NCBI RefSeq assembly: GCF_963558545.1
Contig: NZ_CAUWHO010000047.1
Span: 1-15,932, forward strand
DNA: 15,932 nt
Direction: 5' to 3'
Source: Tyzzerella sp963558545
GTDB lineage: Bacteria; Bacillota; Clostridia; Lachnospirales; CAG-274
The position numbers and the translations under genes were made by a program. Each line of letters starts with the position of its first letter. The first letter of the stretch is position 1. The notes beneath the pieces were generated by a model. It worked only from the letters and a program-made list of their open reading frames with translations, had not been told where the DNA came from and ran no database searches. Shown in pieces: positions 7,665 through 15,747 of the stretch.

Positions 7665-8267
7665 ATGGATAATAATTTTTGCGTTGGTTGTCCTGGAATA
7701 CAGCAACCTTTATGTGCTGTGAAAGATATATATAATGGAATCACCTTAAATGAGGTTATTTCAAAAGCGAAAAAATCTGCTTCAAAATATTTAGTTTGTC
7801 ATAAAAATGCCATTAAAATAGAAAATGGCGCCATGGTTATCACTGAAAAATGTGATTCTTGTGGATTGTGCAAAATTTCATGCAGCAATCAGCTAGAAAA
7901 GGAATATGATAAGAAAATTGAGAAGCCTATTTTTGCAGAATTGGGAAAATTAAATATCTTTCTGAGTAATATTTTCAGTGATGCCTTGGTTGCTACGGAA
8001 GTTAAAACGGAAGGCAATTTTAGACAAAAACGAATTGATGCGGTTATAGGCAAAGAAAATTCGGTGATATTAATTAAAGTTCTTGCAAACGTTGACAAGT
8101 ATAATTTCTATCATAGATCTTATGAAGAAGTTATGAAGGAATATAAGAACAAATATCCAGAACTCGGTATTAATATTGTTTTTATTGTTCCTGAGTCAAA
8201 GATAAAAAAAGCACGACAGTTAGAATATGATGTTATATGTATTGATGAAATAAAATCAATTGTTTAA
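7665..8267 (+). CDS. Protein with ferredoxin-like Cys cluster and possible PD-(D/E)xK nuclease domain
   Basis: ATG 7665 follows TTGGAGG (7654-7660). The 200-aa product begins with C-x2-C (CVGC, residues 6-9) and another Cys at about residue 17. It then has a ferredoxin-type C-x2-C-x2-C-x3-C (CDSCGLCKISC, about residues 63-73), enough cysteines for one or two Fe-S clusters. The C-terminal ~100 residues alternate strand and helix in a way that resembles a restriction-endonuclease fold: ATEVKTEG, then RIDAVIG, then a strand ending IKV. This gives a D-x(n)-I-x-K arrangement in which the usual acidic residue before xK is replaced by Ile. The nuclease reading is inference. A redox or electron-carrier role is the alternative. 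Position between an Xre regulator and a winged-helix-like gene favours a defence role. Confidence 0.7.
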   Translation: MDNNFCVGCPGIQQPLCAVKDIYNGITLNEVISKAKKSASKYLVCHKNAIKIENGAMVITEKCDSCGLCKISCSNQLEKEYDKKIEKPIFAELGKLNIFLSNIFSDALVATEVKTEGNFRQKRIDAVIGKENSVILIKVLANVDKYNFYHRSYEEVMKEYKNKYPELGINIVFIVPESKIKKARQLEYDVICIDEIKSIV

Positions 8268-8283
8268 TTTGGAGGGTAAAATT

Positions 8284-9104
8284 ATGTCAATGCTGTTAAA
8301 TAGAAAATATGGTAGTAGACTTGAGTGTTTGTATTACATATTGAAATCTAGATATGATAAATATGGAAAAACGACCGCATTTACATTAGCTGATTTGAAA
8401 TATGATGATGACGATGAATATAACGTTCATAATTATTGTAAATTACTAACCGATTGTGTGGGTATTGAGTGTTGTCCTTTTTTGGTAAATCCGCTGAACA
8501 ACTCAAAATGCTATGCGACACAATCCGTAGACAGTGATTCTACGAAATCCAAGGCTGTGAGTGATATTGGTGGTTCATTAGAAGCGTTGGGCTTTATTTT
8601 AAGAAGTGGTAGGAAATTCAAAATAAGTGATGCCGGTGAGAAATGGGCAAAAACAGACTTCTATTCAAAAGAGTGGGAGGAGGTTGCTTTGAAAGGCGTA
8701 TTATCCTATGGTGTTGTGCAAGGTTTTTTAAATAAACTTAGAAGCGAAGAGGATACTTTTTCATATTCGGGCATTTACTTAAGTTTTCCTAAGACTGATG
8801 AAATTGTAGAATATACTGATAATAACGGAGATGTTAAGTACATTAATATTTCTACCGATAGTCAAAGAGACAGCAATACAAGAACCATGTCCAGAATTAT
8901 TGGATGGTGTGTTGCTGTATGATTATTAGAACCACAAACCAATGAAATTGATTATTCAACCAATATAGCTCATTTAAGATACAGGGACTTCTTAAATAAA
9001 GGAAAGCTTACAGTAAGGAATTATAAAAAAACTGCGCTATGTAAAGAGGTTTTCGATGAGAAAAAATATATTGCTAATCCGCTTTCTTATAATACTGCAG
9101 AGGT
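8284..9104 (+). pseudogene. Winged-helix-like protein, interrupted by TGA and truncated by prophage sequence
   Basis: ATG 8284 follows GGAGGG (8271-8276). The first 212 codons run to a TGA at 8920-8922. The frame continues past it with the same style (LLEPQTNEIDYSTN...) until the sequence turns into phage tail-gene sequence near 9090-9105; the given end is approximate. A segment near residues 98-118 (SLEALGFILRSGRKFKISDA) reads as a winged-helix beta wing. An acidic run DDDDEY lies near residue 40. I do not recognise the family. Position after the Fe-S/nuclease-like gene suggests a partner, perhaps a DNA-recognition subunit. If the TGA is a real stop, a 212-aa protein ending at 8922 could still be made. 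Confidence 0.6.
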
Positions 9105-10151
9105 GCCAATGACACATGCACTTGCAGGTACAGAGCAGAGTGGGCTGTTGGTACCGTAAATGTAACCAGCAAGCGAACCTGGGAATGCAGTGAGAAAAAT
9201 GCGCTTGCAATCCTTCGTCAGACACAGGTCATTCATGGTGGGGACCTTGTCTTTGACTGCGCCAATCGTCTGGTGCATTTGCTTACCTTTAGTGGAAATG
9301 ATAACGGTGTTTTATTCTGCTATCGAAAAAATATGAAGACCATTCAAAGAGTGGTAGATACCAGAAGCCTTGTTACAAGGCTATATGCCTACGGTAAGGA
9401 TGGCATGACCTTTGCCTCTATCAATGGCGGCAAGGATTATGTGCAGGATACCTCATACACCGATGAAATCCGTATCGCAACACTGGATTGTTCGAACTTC
9501 ACCAATCCTTATCATATGCTGGAATATACACAAGGGAAATTAGAAGAGTATGCACATCCACGTATTTCTTATGTGCTTTCTGCAATGGACCTTTCTGTAT
9601 TGACAGGCTATGAGCATGAAGCCTTGGCCCTGGGTGATATTGTAACGGTAGATGATAAAGACTTGAACCTATCTGTAAAAAAACGTGTGGTGCGCAGGCA
9701 GTATAATTTGCAGCAGCCTTGGAATACGGTGCTAGAGCTTTCGACCACACTTCGAGAGCTGGGTGATTCTTCCGCGCAATGGGACAAAGCTGCTGATGTA
9801 CTGGCCTCCACAGATATTATCGATAGACAAGAAGTGAAGGACCTTGTTCCCTTCAATCATCTTCGTAATTCCAGAGGCGATAGTGGACTTTCTTATTGGG
9901 TGAACTCTGGATTTGAAGTGGATGCGACAACGGGAGTTTCCGGTACCGCTTCTTTTAAGGCCGAGGGTGAGTCAGGAATGACGAAAAGTCTCATGCAAAC
10001 AGTCTACCCGGCCAACAGAAGCAGCTATACCTTTTCTGCACAGATTGCATCGGAAAACCTGGAAAAGGGCGACGCCGGACAGGTTGGTATCGAGGTGGTC
10101 TTTGAATATGAGGATGGAACAACGGAAACAAGATTTATTGATTTGTTTTAA
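9093..10151 (+). pseudogene. Phage tail protein (minor structural / tail endopeptidase type), 5' part missing
   Basis: The frame opens only after a stop at 9090-9092 and has no ribosome binding site or plausible start, so this is the 3' portion of a larger gene. The sequence (WAVGTVNVTSKRTW, then a DLVFD strand, then RLYAYGKDGMTF) matches the Gp27-like N-terminal domain of phage tail minor structural proteins. It is followed by a carbohydrate-binding-like C-terminal stretch (about 9860-10151). In a complete gene several hundred residues would precede it. The upstream sequence belongs to an unrelated gene, so a deletion or recombination joined the two. The end is normal, with GGAGG for the next gene directly after the stop. 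Confidence 0.72.
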
Positions 10152-10160
10152 GGAGGCGTT

Positions 10161-10355
10161 ATGGCATATTTTACACAGACAGCGCATGACCTCTCTCCCA
10201 AACGCTATGGCAGATTGAAGTCCATTACAGTAAGAGTCTGCGTGACCGATTGCACCGGCACCGTATATATCACCGATATGCTATTGCAAGGCGGCTCGAT
10301 TGCTACGGGCTGGGTTGGTCATGTAAGTGAAATACTGTGGACACTGGATGGGTAG
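10161..10355 (+). CDS. Small phage tail-associated protein with DCTG/ITD domain
   Basis: ATG 10161 lies behind GGAGG just after the previous stop. The 64-aa product is a short beta-rich domain with the string SITVRVCVTDCTGTVYITDMLLQGG. The next gene repeats this pattern (VSVMVQPVISDCTG...ITDLMLQEG), so the two are paralogous halves that probably take part in tail-fibre or baseplate assembly. It lies between tail genes, in the same direction. No catalytic residues are visible. It appears intact. Confidence 0.7.
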   Translation: MAYFTQTAHDLSPKRYGRLKSITVRVCVTDCTGTVYITDMLLQGGSIATGWVGHVSEILWTLDG

Positions 10356-10363
10356 GTGTTGTG

Positions 10364-10942
10364 ATGGCTGAATTTACAAGATTTGCAGAGAACATTAAGG
10401 TCAAAGAGGATTTACGTGTGGTTAGCGTTATGGTGCAGCCTGTCATCAGTGATTGCACCGGCAGAATTTGGATTACGGATCTTATGCTGCAGGAGGGTGA
10501 TAGGTTAACCGGCTATGTGATCAATACAGAAACGTTGCTTCAAAAGTATCGTGAAGATGATGTGATTGTGGCGCCAAGGTTTTATAACGGGATTGTTCGT
10601 TCCAGCGGAACTGTCGTTGTGTTTAATCTTGGTAGCACAACTGCCGGACTGGATATCGAAGTAGAGCCAATTCAGGATATGGCAGCTGGCAGCATTGTTC
10701 TTTTCCAAGGTGCCGGCTCTCACAAAGCAGTTTTTCTTGATGAGGCAAATGCAGGTGACCTATTTTCCCTGCGCGCTTCTACAAGAGAGTGCTTGAAAAA
10801 TGGTGCTGCTACAAATAAAGATGGCTTTTATCAGTATTCTGCCGCGGGTGATAGCAAACATCCGATTACACTGGAAAAAGGAAAATCGGCTAAGTTATAT
10901 GTAGAATTTCAAGAAATGCAGGATGGAGGTGATGTGCTTTGA
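10364..10942 (+). CDS. Phage tail-associated protein with DCTG/ITD domain
   Basis: ATG 10364 has a GGTAGGTG a few bases upstream that overlaps the previous TAG stop; a GTG at 10337 in the same frame would overlap the upstream gene by 19 bases and looks less likely. The product is 192 aa. Residues ~14-45 repeat the DCTG-x3-ITD-x2-LQ-G pattern of the upstream gene. The rest (RFYNGIVRSSGTVVVFNLGSTTAG and so on) reads as beta-sandwich tail material. The stop overlaps the TTG start of the GH18 gene, which implies translational coupling. Structural function is inferred from context. Confidence 0.75.
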   Translation: MAEFTRFAENIKVKEDLRVVSVMVQPVISDCTGRIWITDLMLQEGDRLTGYVINTETLLQKYREDDVIVAPRFYNGIVRSSGTVVVFNLGSTTAGLDIEVEPIQDMAAGSIVLFQGAGSHKAVFLDEANAGDLFSLRASTRECLKNGAATNKDGFYQYSAAGDSKHPITLEKGKSAKLYVEFQEMQDGGDVL

Positions 10943-13400
10943 GAGATTATTTGGAAGGTAAACGCTGTATGGTGTGGTCCTTTATGGGAAATACCAGAAT
11001 GTATCAAGCTCTTCGAGATTATGGTGACAGATTGGACACTGTTGGTATTTTTACTTTTGAGGTGGATGCAACAGGTACCATATCAGAAACCAGCACCAGC
11101 ATATCCACCATGCTGACTTATATTAATAAATGGCCTCATATCAAATGGATGCTTACTGTTATGAATCATGGTACAGCATCCATTTTTACTGCGCTTCGAA
11201 ATAACACAGACGGTGCAAAGGATAAGTTTCTAACTGAGCTTGTACGCATTATGGAGAAGTATCCTTGGTGCGCTGGAGTAGATATTGACCTTGAACGCGG
11301 CGGTGAATATGAAAACCGAGAAGCAGCAAATGCACTTTTTCGAGATATTTATAATGCAGTAAAGGCCTATGATTCCACAAAGCTTGTGAATGTCTGTCTT
11401 CCGGGTATGAACTCCGTCAACGGTTCTGTTGGTGGAGAGAACTGGTGCGTATATGAAGATATTGATAAGTACTGTGATACCGCTGCGATTATGAGTTACG
11501 GTATGGCTTGGGCCGGTTCAGCTCCGGGCACTGGCTGGAGGGCATTTACGATTATGCTTCTTCTGTGATGGATCCAAAGAAGATATTCTTAGGACTTCCT
11601 GGTTACAGTTGGAACTGGCAGATTTATGATACGCCTGAAAATCTCGTTAAGACCTATCGAGGAACTTCCAATACCTATTATGCTGCAAAGCTGTGGATGA
11701 CGGGAGTCTATAACTTTACTGACGATACAGCGCCGTAGCCTTTGATTCCAATTCTGGCTTATTGGGATGATTACGACAAGGTGCCTTGGGCCCTGCCGCA
11801 AGTCTATGATTTCATAGAGGGACAAGACGCGGTTTACAAAGAATATCCGCTTATGGGTGAAGTATATAACCGCAGAAGGTATCTTACTGCCTATGCAAAG
11901 CAGCAGGATACGGAGTTTGGAGATATCCTCATTGATCGTGGCGGCGGTGAGTTGGATGACTATTCAGGCATTGTATCCGTTTCTGATTATATGATTACTC
12001 TTGGTGATAAGGGCTCTGCTTCTTATGAATTTACCATTGATGAAGCAGGTACTTATGATGTTGTGGTAAGGATATGCTTTCCTTTCTGGGATAAAAACAG
12101 TGTAGCCGTATCTGTAGATGGAGTATCAAAGACGTTTTCAGAGGACAGGCTATGGTGGCCTTATTGGAGAACCACTTGCTGGTTTCCTTTAGTATCAGGC
12201 CATTACTTTTCTACGGGTACACATACATTGACAGTAGACGTTGGTGTTAATGGTGTGCAGTTTTATGGGTTTCGCGTTTGCGGCGATTTTTCAGAAAAGC
12301 CGACCGCCGGCACTGCGCAGTTTACCTTATCCCCTCGTCAATTTGTGGACGTGGACGGGAAGCTGTATCAGCCAGACAAGGGCTTCAAGCTGACCTGCGA
12401 AATGCTAAGAAGAAAACCAGACTCAGCGCTCATTTGGTATGAGGATTTCAGAGACGACACCATCTTGCTAGAAAGCTACTGGACCACACTTTCCGGTGAA
12501 TGGGATGTATGGCAGGAGTCGCTTGCTTATGGTGATACCAGCAGACCATATTCCCAGCTTGAAGGTGAAGGAGAGCTTGCCTGGTTATACAGTGGTTTTG
12601 ATGACATTCATATTCGTGCAAGGCTGGCGTTTCCTTCGGACGGTGGTGGAAGGGCCGGAGTTTTCTGAGGCAGTTTATTTTGCTGCTTAAATTATGACTC
12701 GCAGCGCGTTGAGTTATATAACGATTCTACACTCCTTGGTAGTTATTCCACCAGCTTTTCAAAGACCAGCAACGCTGACCTTCGTACCAATCCAAATATG
12801 TACACCGTAGAGATGCGTATCAGAGGAAACAAGGTGCGTGTGTATTCCAGCAATTCTTATAAGCTGCGCTTTACTGCAACGGTCAGTGGCATTAGCGGAG
12901 GCTATGATGGTTTTCGCTCTGATAATCATGCGGTTTGTGAGCTGCTACGTTTAGGTGACTCCTGGACTTATGAGCCATATGAACGCTTTGATGTTACTTT
13001 TCCGGATGGCTCGATTGTCGAATACGGTCGAATTGACCGCAGCAATGCTACTTGGGATGAGGAATTTCAGGTGTTTACCTTAACCAGTGATGTGGAGGAA
13101 AGCTCGACTCGAAGTGAGGATATTTCCTTGGATTACGAATTTTATCATTCGGATTTACTTTCCCTGGAATGCGGAAATGATTATACCGTCACTGTGACAC
13201 CAAAGGATATCAACGTCTGGGTATCGAGATTATTCTTAGGTGATGCAGACGGTTTTTCCATTTTGTATTACCAGGATGTGGACTCACTTGTCTATTGGGC
13301 TAATGAAGCAGCCTATCGCTGGAAGCTGCGAGGCATTGCAATATGGTCCCTTGGCCAGGAGGACATGAGGCTGTGGGAGGCACTGCCAAAACAAATATAA
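10939..13400 (+). pseudogene. Tail-associated GH18-type glycosidase with carbohydrate-binding domains, in three pieces
   Basis: TTG 10939 follows GGAGGTG (10925-10931). The N-terminal domain resembles glycoside hydrolase family 18: the core DIDLE (residues 115-119) carries the presumed catalytic glutamate. Near 11527-11531 the frame shifts; the strings SAPG and WLEGIYDYAS abut where family members have several more residues, so a small deletion is likely. An in-frame TAG (11736-11738) and TGA (12666-12668) break the second frame, which otherwise runs to 13400. Rejoined, about 820 residues hold GH18, a beta-sandwich carbohydrate-binding domain (about 11930-12290), a lectin-like domain (about 12430-12800) and a C-terminal tail domain. 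The intact gene would degrade or bind host surface glycans during adsorption. No full-length product can form without recoding. Confidence 0.8.
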
Positions 13401-13413
13401 CTTTGAAACAGAG

Positions 13414-13445
13414 GGTTGTTTACCTTTTGAGGTAGGCAGCCTTTT
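13414..13445 (+). terminator. Intrinsic terminator after the tail genes
   Basis: GGTTGTTTACC (13414-13424) and GGTAGGCAGCC (13431-13441) form an 11-bp RNA stem with a 6-base loop, followed by TTTT. Three of the pairs are G-U: a perfect Watson-Crick stem would need C instead of T at 13416, 13419 and 13420. Confidence 0.75.
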
Positions 13446-13476
13446 GCAATATGAAAAAGAAATGGAGGATTTTATT

Positions 13477-13899
13477 ATGAAGGAATTATGGTCAACACTT
13501 TAGCTTGTCTTTGCCGGCATCGGAGGCTGGCTTGGATATTTCTTAGGAGGATGGGATGGACTGCTTTATGCACTGATTGAATTTACAGTGGTGGATTATA
13601 TCACTGGTGTTATGTGCGCCATTGTGGATAAGAAGCTATCCAGCTCTGTTGGATTTAAGGGTATCTGTCGTAAGGTGCTTATTTTTACCCTTGTGGGCAT
13701 TGCGAACATCCTGGATGTCGCAGTGATTGGAACCGGCTCTGTACTTAGAACTGCAGTGATTTTCTTTTATCTTTCTAACGAGGGTGTATCCCTTTTGGAA
13801 AATGCAGCCCACTTAGGCTTGCCTATTCCTGCAAAGATGAAGGATATCTTAGAGCAGCTACATGATAGAGCTGAAAATACAGAAAGCGAGGAAAAGTAG
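13477..13899 (+). pseudogene. Phage holin (toxin-secretion/lysis holin family) with amber codon 9
   Basis: ATG 13477 follows TGGAGG. Codon 9 is TAG (13501-13503) and the frame then stays open to 13899, giving a 140-residue holin once read through. The sequence LVFAGIGGWLGYFLGG, then VVDYITGVMCAIV, then LIFTLVGIANIL gives about three hydrophobic segments. The end SNEGVSLLENAAHLGLP is highly typical of the TcdE/holin-4 group. Relatives commonly have Gln at the amber position, so CAG to TAG is the simplest change. A shorter protein could start at an internal GTG (13588), but it would lack the first membrane segment. It lies before the endolysin, as usual for a lysis cassette. Confidence 0.8.
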
Positions 13900-13900
13900 T

Positions 13901-14917
13901 ATGAAGCTAGTAGAAGCAATTCTTACAAAGAATCCCTGCTATACAGCGGGAAAGAAAATTACAGTCAAAGGCCTTATGCTGCACTCCGTAGGCTGCCCTC
14001 AGCCAAGTGCAGCAGTTTTTATTAAGAACTGGAACAGCGCCAGCTATGATAGAGCCTGTGTACATGCTTTCATTGATGGTAATGACGGAACCGTATATCA
14101 GACGCTTCCTTGGAACCATCGTGGCTGGCATGGCGGCGGTGCTTCTAACAATACGCATATCGGTGTAGAAATGTATGAACCAGCTTGTATCAAATACACT
14201 GGTGGCGCTACCTTCACCTGCTCTGATACCAAGGCAGCAAAAGCAGTAGCGAAGCGTACTTATGAAGCGGCAGTCGAGCTCTTTGCATTTCTTTGTAAAG
14301 AGTACAGCTTGGATCCACTTGCCGATGGCGTAATCATCAGCAATGCCGAAGGTTATAAGCGTGGCATTGCAAGCAATCATGGTGATACAGAACATTTGTG
14401 GAACTAGCTGAATATGGGATATACAATGGACGGTTTCAGAAAAGCAGTTAAAGCTGCCATGAAAACAGAGACCGCTACTGATACCAGTGAAAGCAAGGAA
14501 TATCCTGAGAAGCTGACTTCTGGTTATTATCGTGTTCGTAAAACCTGGAAGGATACAAAATCTCAGCCTGGTGCCTATCGTATTCTCTCTAATGTAAAAG
14601 CAAAGGTGGATGAAAACCCAGGCTATTCTGCTTTTGATAACGATGGCAATGTGGTTTATACGAAAGCTGCTGTAGAATCGGAAACGAAAGCAGAAAAAGC
14701 CTTTGAGCAGTATCGTGTGCGCGTTAACATTACAAATCTGAATATCAGAAAAGGTCCTGGTACCAACTATGATAAGGTGGGCCAGTATACCGGTGTTGGT
14801 GTATTTACCATTGTGGATGAAGCAGAAGACGCCGGTGCTACAAAATGGGTCTTGCTTAAGTCCTACGCTACGAAGTGTAACGGTTGGATTTCCCTTGATT
14901 ATGCAAGTAAGCTGTAA
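13901..14917 (+). pseudogene. N-acetylmuramoyl-L-alanine amidase endolysin with amber codon 169
   Basis: ATG 13901 overlaps the end of the holin region. The N-terminal Amidase_2-type domain would cleave the bond between muramic acid and the peptide stem in the host wall: MLHSVG carries zinc ligand His28, IGVEM carries Glu90, and SNHGD lies at about 158-162. The residue normally His in the second ligand motif (HAEG/HSEG) is Asn148 here. Codon 169 is TAG (14405-14407), where relatives read LW-x-QL; the frame continues to 14917. The C-terminal part holds a YRVR-type repeat segment and an SH3-like wall-binding domain (about 14716-14915). The truncated 168-aa product would keep most of the catalytic domain but not the wall-binding part. 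Confidence 0.8.
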
Positions 14918-15061
14918 TTGAATATGTAGGTTTAGTGCCCGTCAGAGATTTATTTCTTTGATGAGCATTATTTTTTTGCTCAAAAACCGGAATTTGCCTT
15001 CCCGGAACCCCTTAGGAAGTTAGAAGGAAAAACCTTCAAATGATAAGGAGGGATTGAAATA
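14918..15061. other. Gap between lysis and recombination modules
   Basis: No gene is visible. Small hairpins are present: GAGCA/TGCTC (14963-14967 with 14977-14981) and GAAGG/CCTTC (15023-15027 with 15033-15037), the latter just before the ribosome binding site of the next gene. The first, with its T-rich loop, is not a convincing terminator. Confidence 0.5.
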
Positions 15062-15472
15062 ATGACTGATCAAGAAAAGCAGCAGATTGCTATCTATCGC
15101 AATCAGGGACTTAGCTATACAGCGATTTCAAATAGAATGGAGATTTCCGTCAACAGCATAAAAACCTACTGTAAGAGAAATGGTCTGGGTGGCTTGGGAG
15201 CCTTTGAAAAGACAAATGGCGCAGAGGTATGCACCTGTGAAAACTGTGGTGCACCGGTAGTACAAAATCCCGGAAGGAAGAAAAAACGCTTCTGTTCGGA
15301 TAATTGTAGAAATGCCTGGTGGAACGCACATCAAGGCGAGGTTAATAAGAAGGCAAATTATGAGTGCATTTGTTCCTATTGTAATAAGCCTTTCATCTCC
15401 TATGGCAATAAGCACCGTAAGTATTGCAGCCATGAGTGTTATATCGAGGATAGATTTGGAGGTGCGTATTAA
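15062..15472 (+). CDS. HTH protein with two zinc-knuckle-like motifs (recombination module)
   Basis: ATG 15062 follows AAGGAGGG. The first ~40 residues form a sigma-70 region 4-like or resolvase-like HTH (YRNQGLSYTAISNRMEISVN). Two Cys clusters follow: C-x-C-x2-C with FCSDNC (about residues 57-80), and CICSYC with YCSHEC (about 100-125), each suited to a treble-clef-like zinc site. Such proteins are regularly found just upstream of a SHOCT-like gene and large serine recombinases in Firmicute prophages and integrative elements, where they are often annotated as sigma-70-like. A role in controlling recombinase expression or in DNA binding during excision is inferred. The gene is intact. Confidence 0.78.
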   Translation: MTDQEKQQIAIYRNQGLSYTAISNRMEISVNSIKTYCKRNGLGGLGAFEKTNGAEVCTCENCGAPVVQNPGRKKKRFCSDNCRNAWWNAHQGEVNKKANYECICSYCNKPFISYGNKHRKYCSHECYIEDRFGGAY

Positions 15473-15684
15473 TGCAGGTATTTAAGGACCTGACTATCAA
15501 CCTCCAGGTAGCGCCAAGAGTGATGACACAGGAGGCTATGCAGAAGGATTTTGAATATGAAATGGCGCAAAAGCTCACCAGAAGCCTTTATGAAAAAGGC
15601 ATCATTTCTGTTGATGAAATGCACAGAATACAGGTATTAAATAAGAAAAAATTCTCCCCGTTTTATGCGGAGATTATCGACTAA
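15472..15684 (+). CDS. SHOCT-like small protein
   Basis: ATG 15472 overlaps the previous stop by one base (TAATG) and has GGAGGT at 15458-15463. The 70-aa product carries a SHOCT-type short C-terminal helical hairpin (EYEMAQKLTRSLYEKGIIS, then EMHRIQVLNKKKFSP). This is the standard companion of serine recombinases in such elements. Its role is not known; a recombination directionality or accessory function is possible but unproven. The gene is intact and translationally coupled to the HTH/zinc-knuckle gene. Confidence 0.75.
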   Translation: MQVFKDLTINLQVAPRVMTQEAMQKDFEYEMAQKLTRSLYEKGIISVDEMHRIQVLNKKKFSPFYAEIID

Positions 15685-15689
15685 TTAAC

Positions 15690-15718
15690 TTGATAATTTG
15701 GACCGTTAGAGTGATATA
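15690..15718 (+). promoter_or_regulatory. Possible promoter/operator before the serine recombinase
   Basis: TTGATA (15690-15695) lies 17 bases before GATATA (15713-15718), a weak promoter match. The surrounding sequence also holds TTTGG (15697-15701) and CCAAA (15728-15732) as an imperfect dyad that could bind a regulator or the recombinase. Confidence 0.3.
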
Positions 15719-15747
15719 TAGTACTGACCAAACTAGGAGGTTAAACG

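Noticed and set aside
9273..10151. Tail protein as a complete gene starting near 9273
   Set aside because: The homologous sequence continues upstream in frame to about 9111 and there is no ribosome binding site at 9273; the gene is truncated.
10337..10363. GTG 10337 as start of the second DCTG/ITD protein
   Set aside because: It would overlap the preceding gene by 19 bases without a good ribosome binding site, while ATG 10364 has GGTAGGTG upstream.
13907..14395. Long minus-strand open frame of 162 codons
   Set aside because: It lies wholly antisense to the endolysin, has no ribosome binding site and an implausible composition; it is a shadow of the real gene.
11736..14407. A full reassignment of TAG to glutamine in this phage region
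   Set aside because: TAG also serves as a normal terminator (holin end at 13897, 10353), only one TAG occurs per affected gene, and the same region has a TGA and a frameshift. Kept only as an alternative to test.
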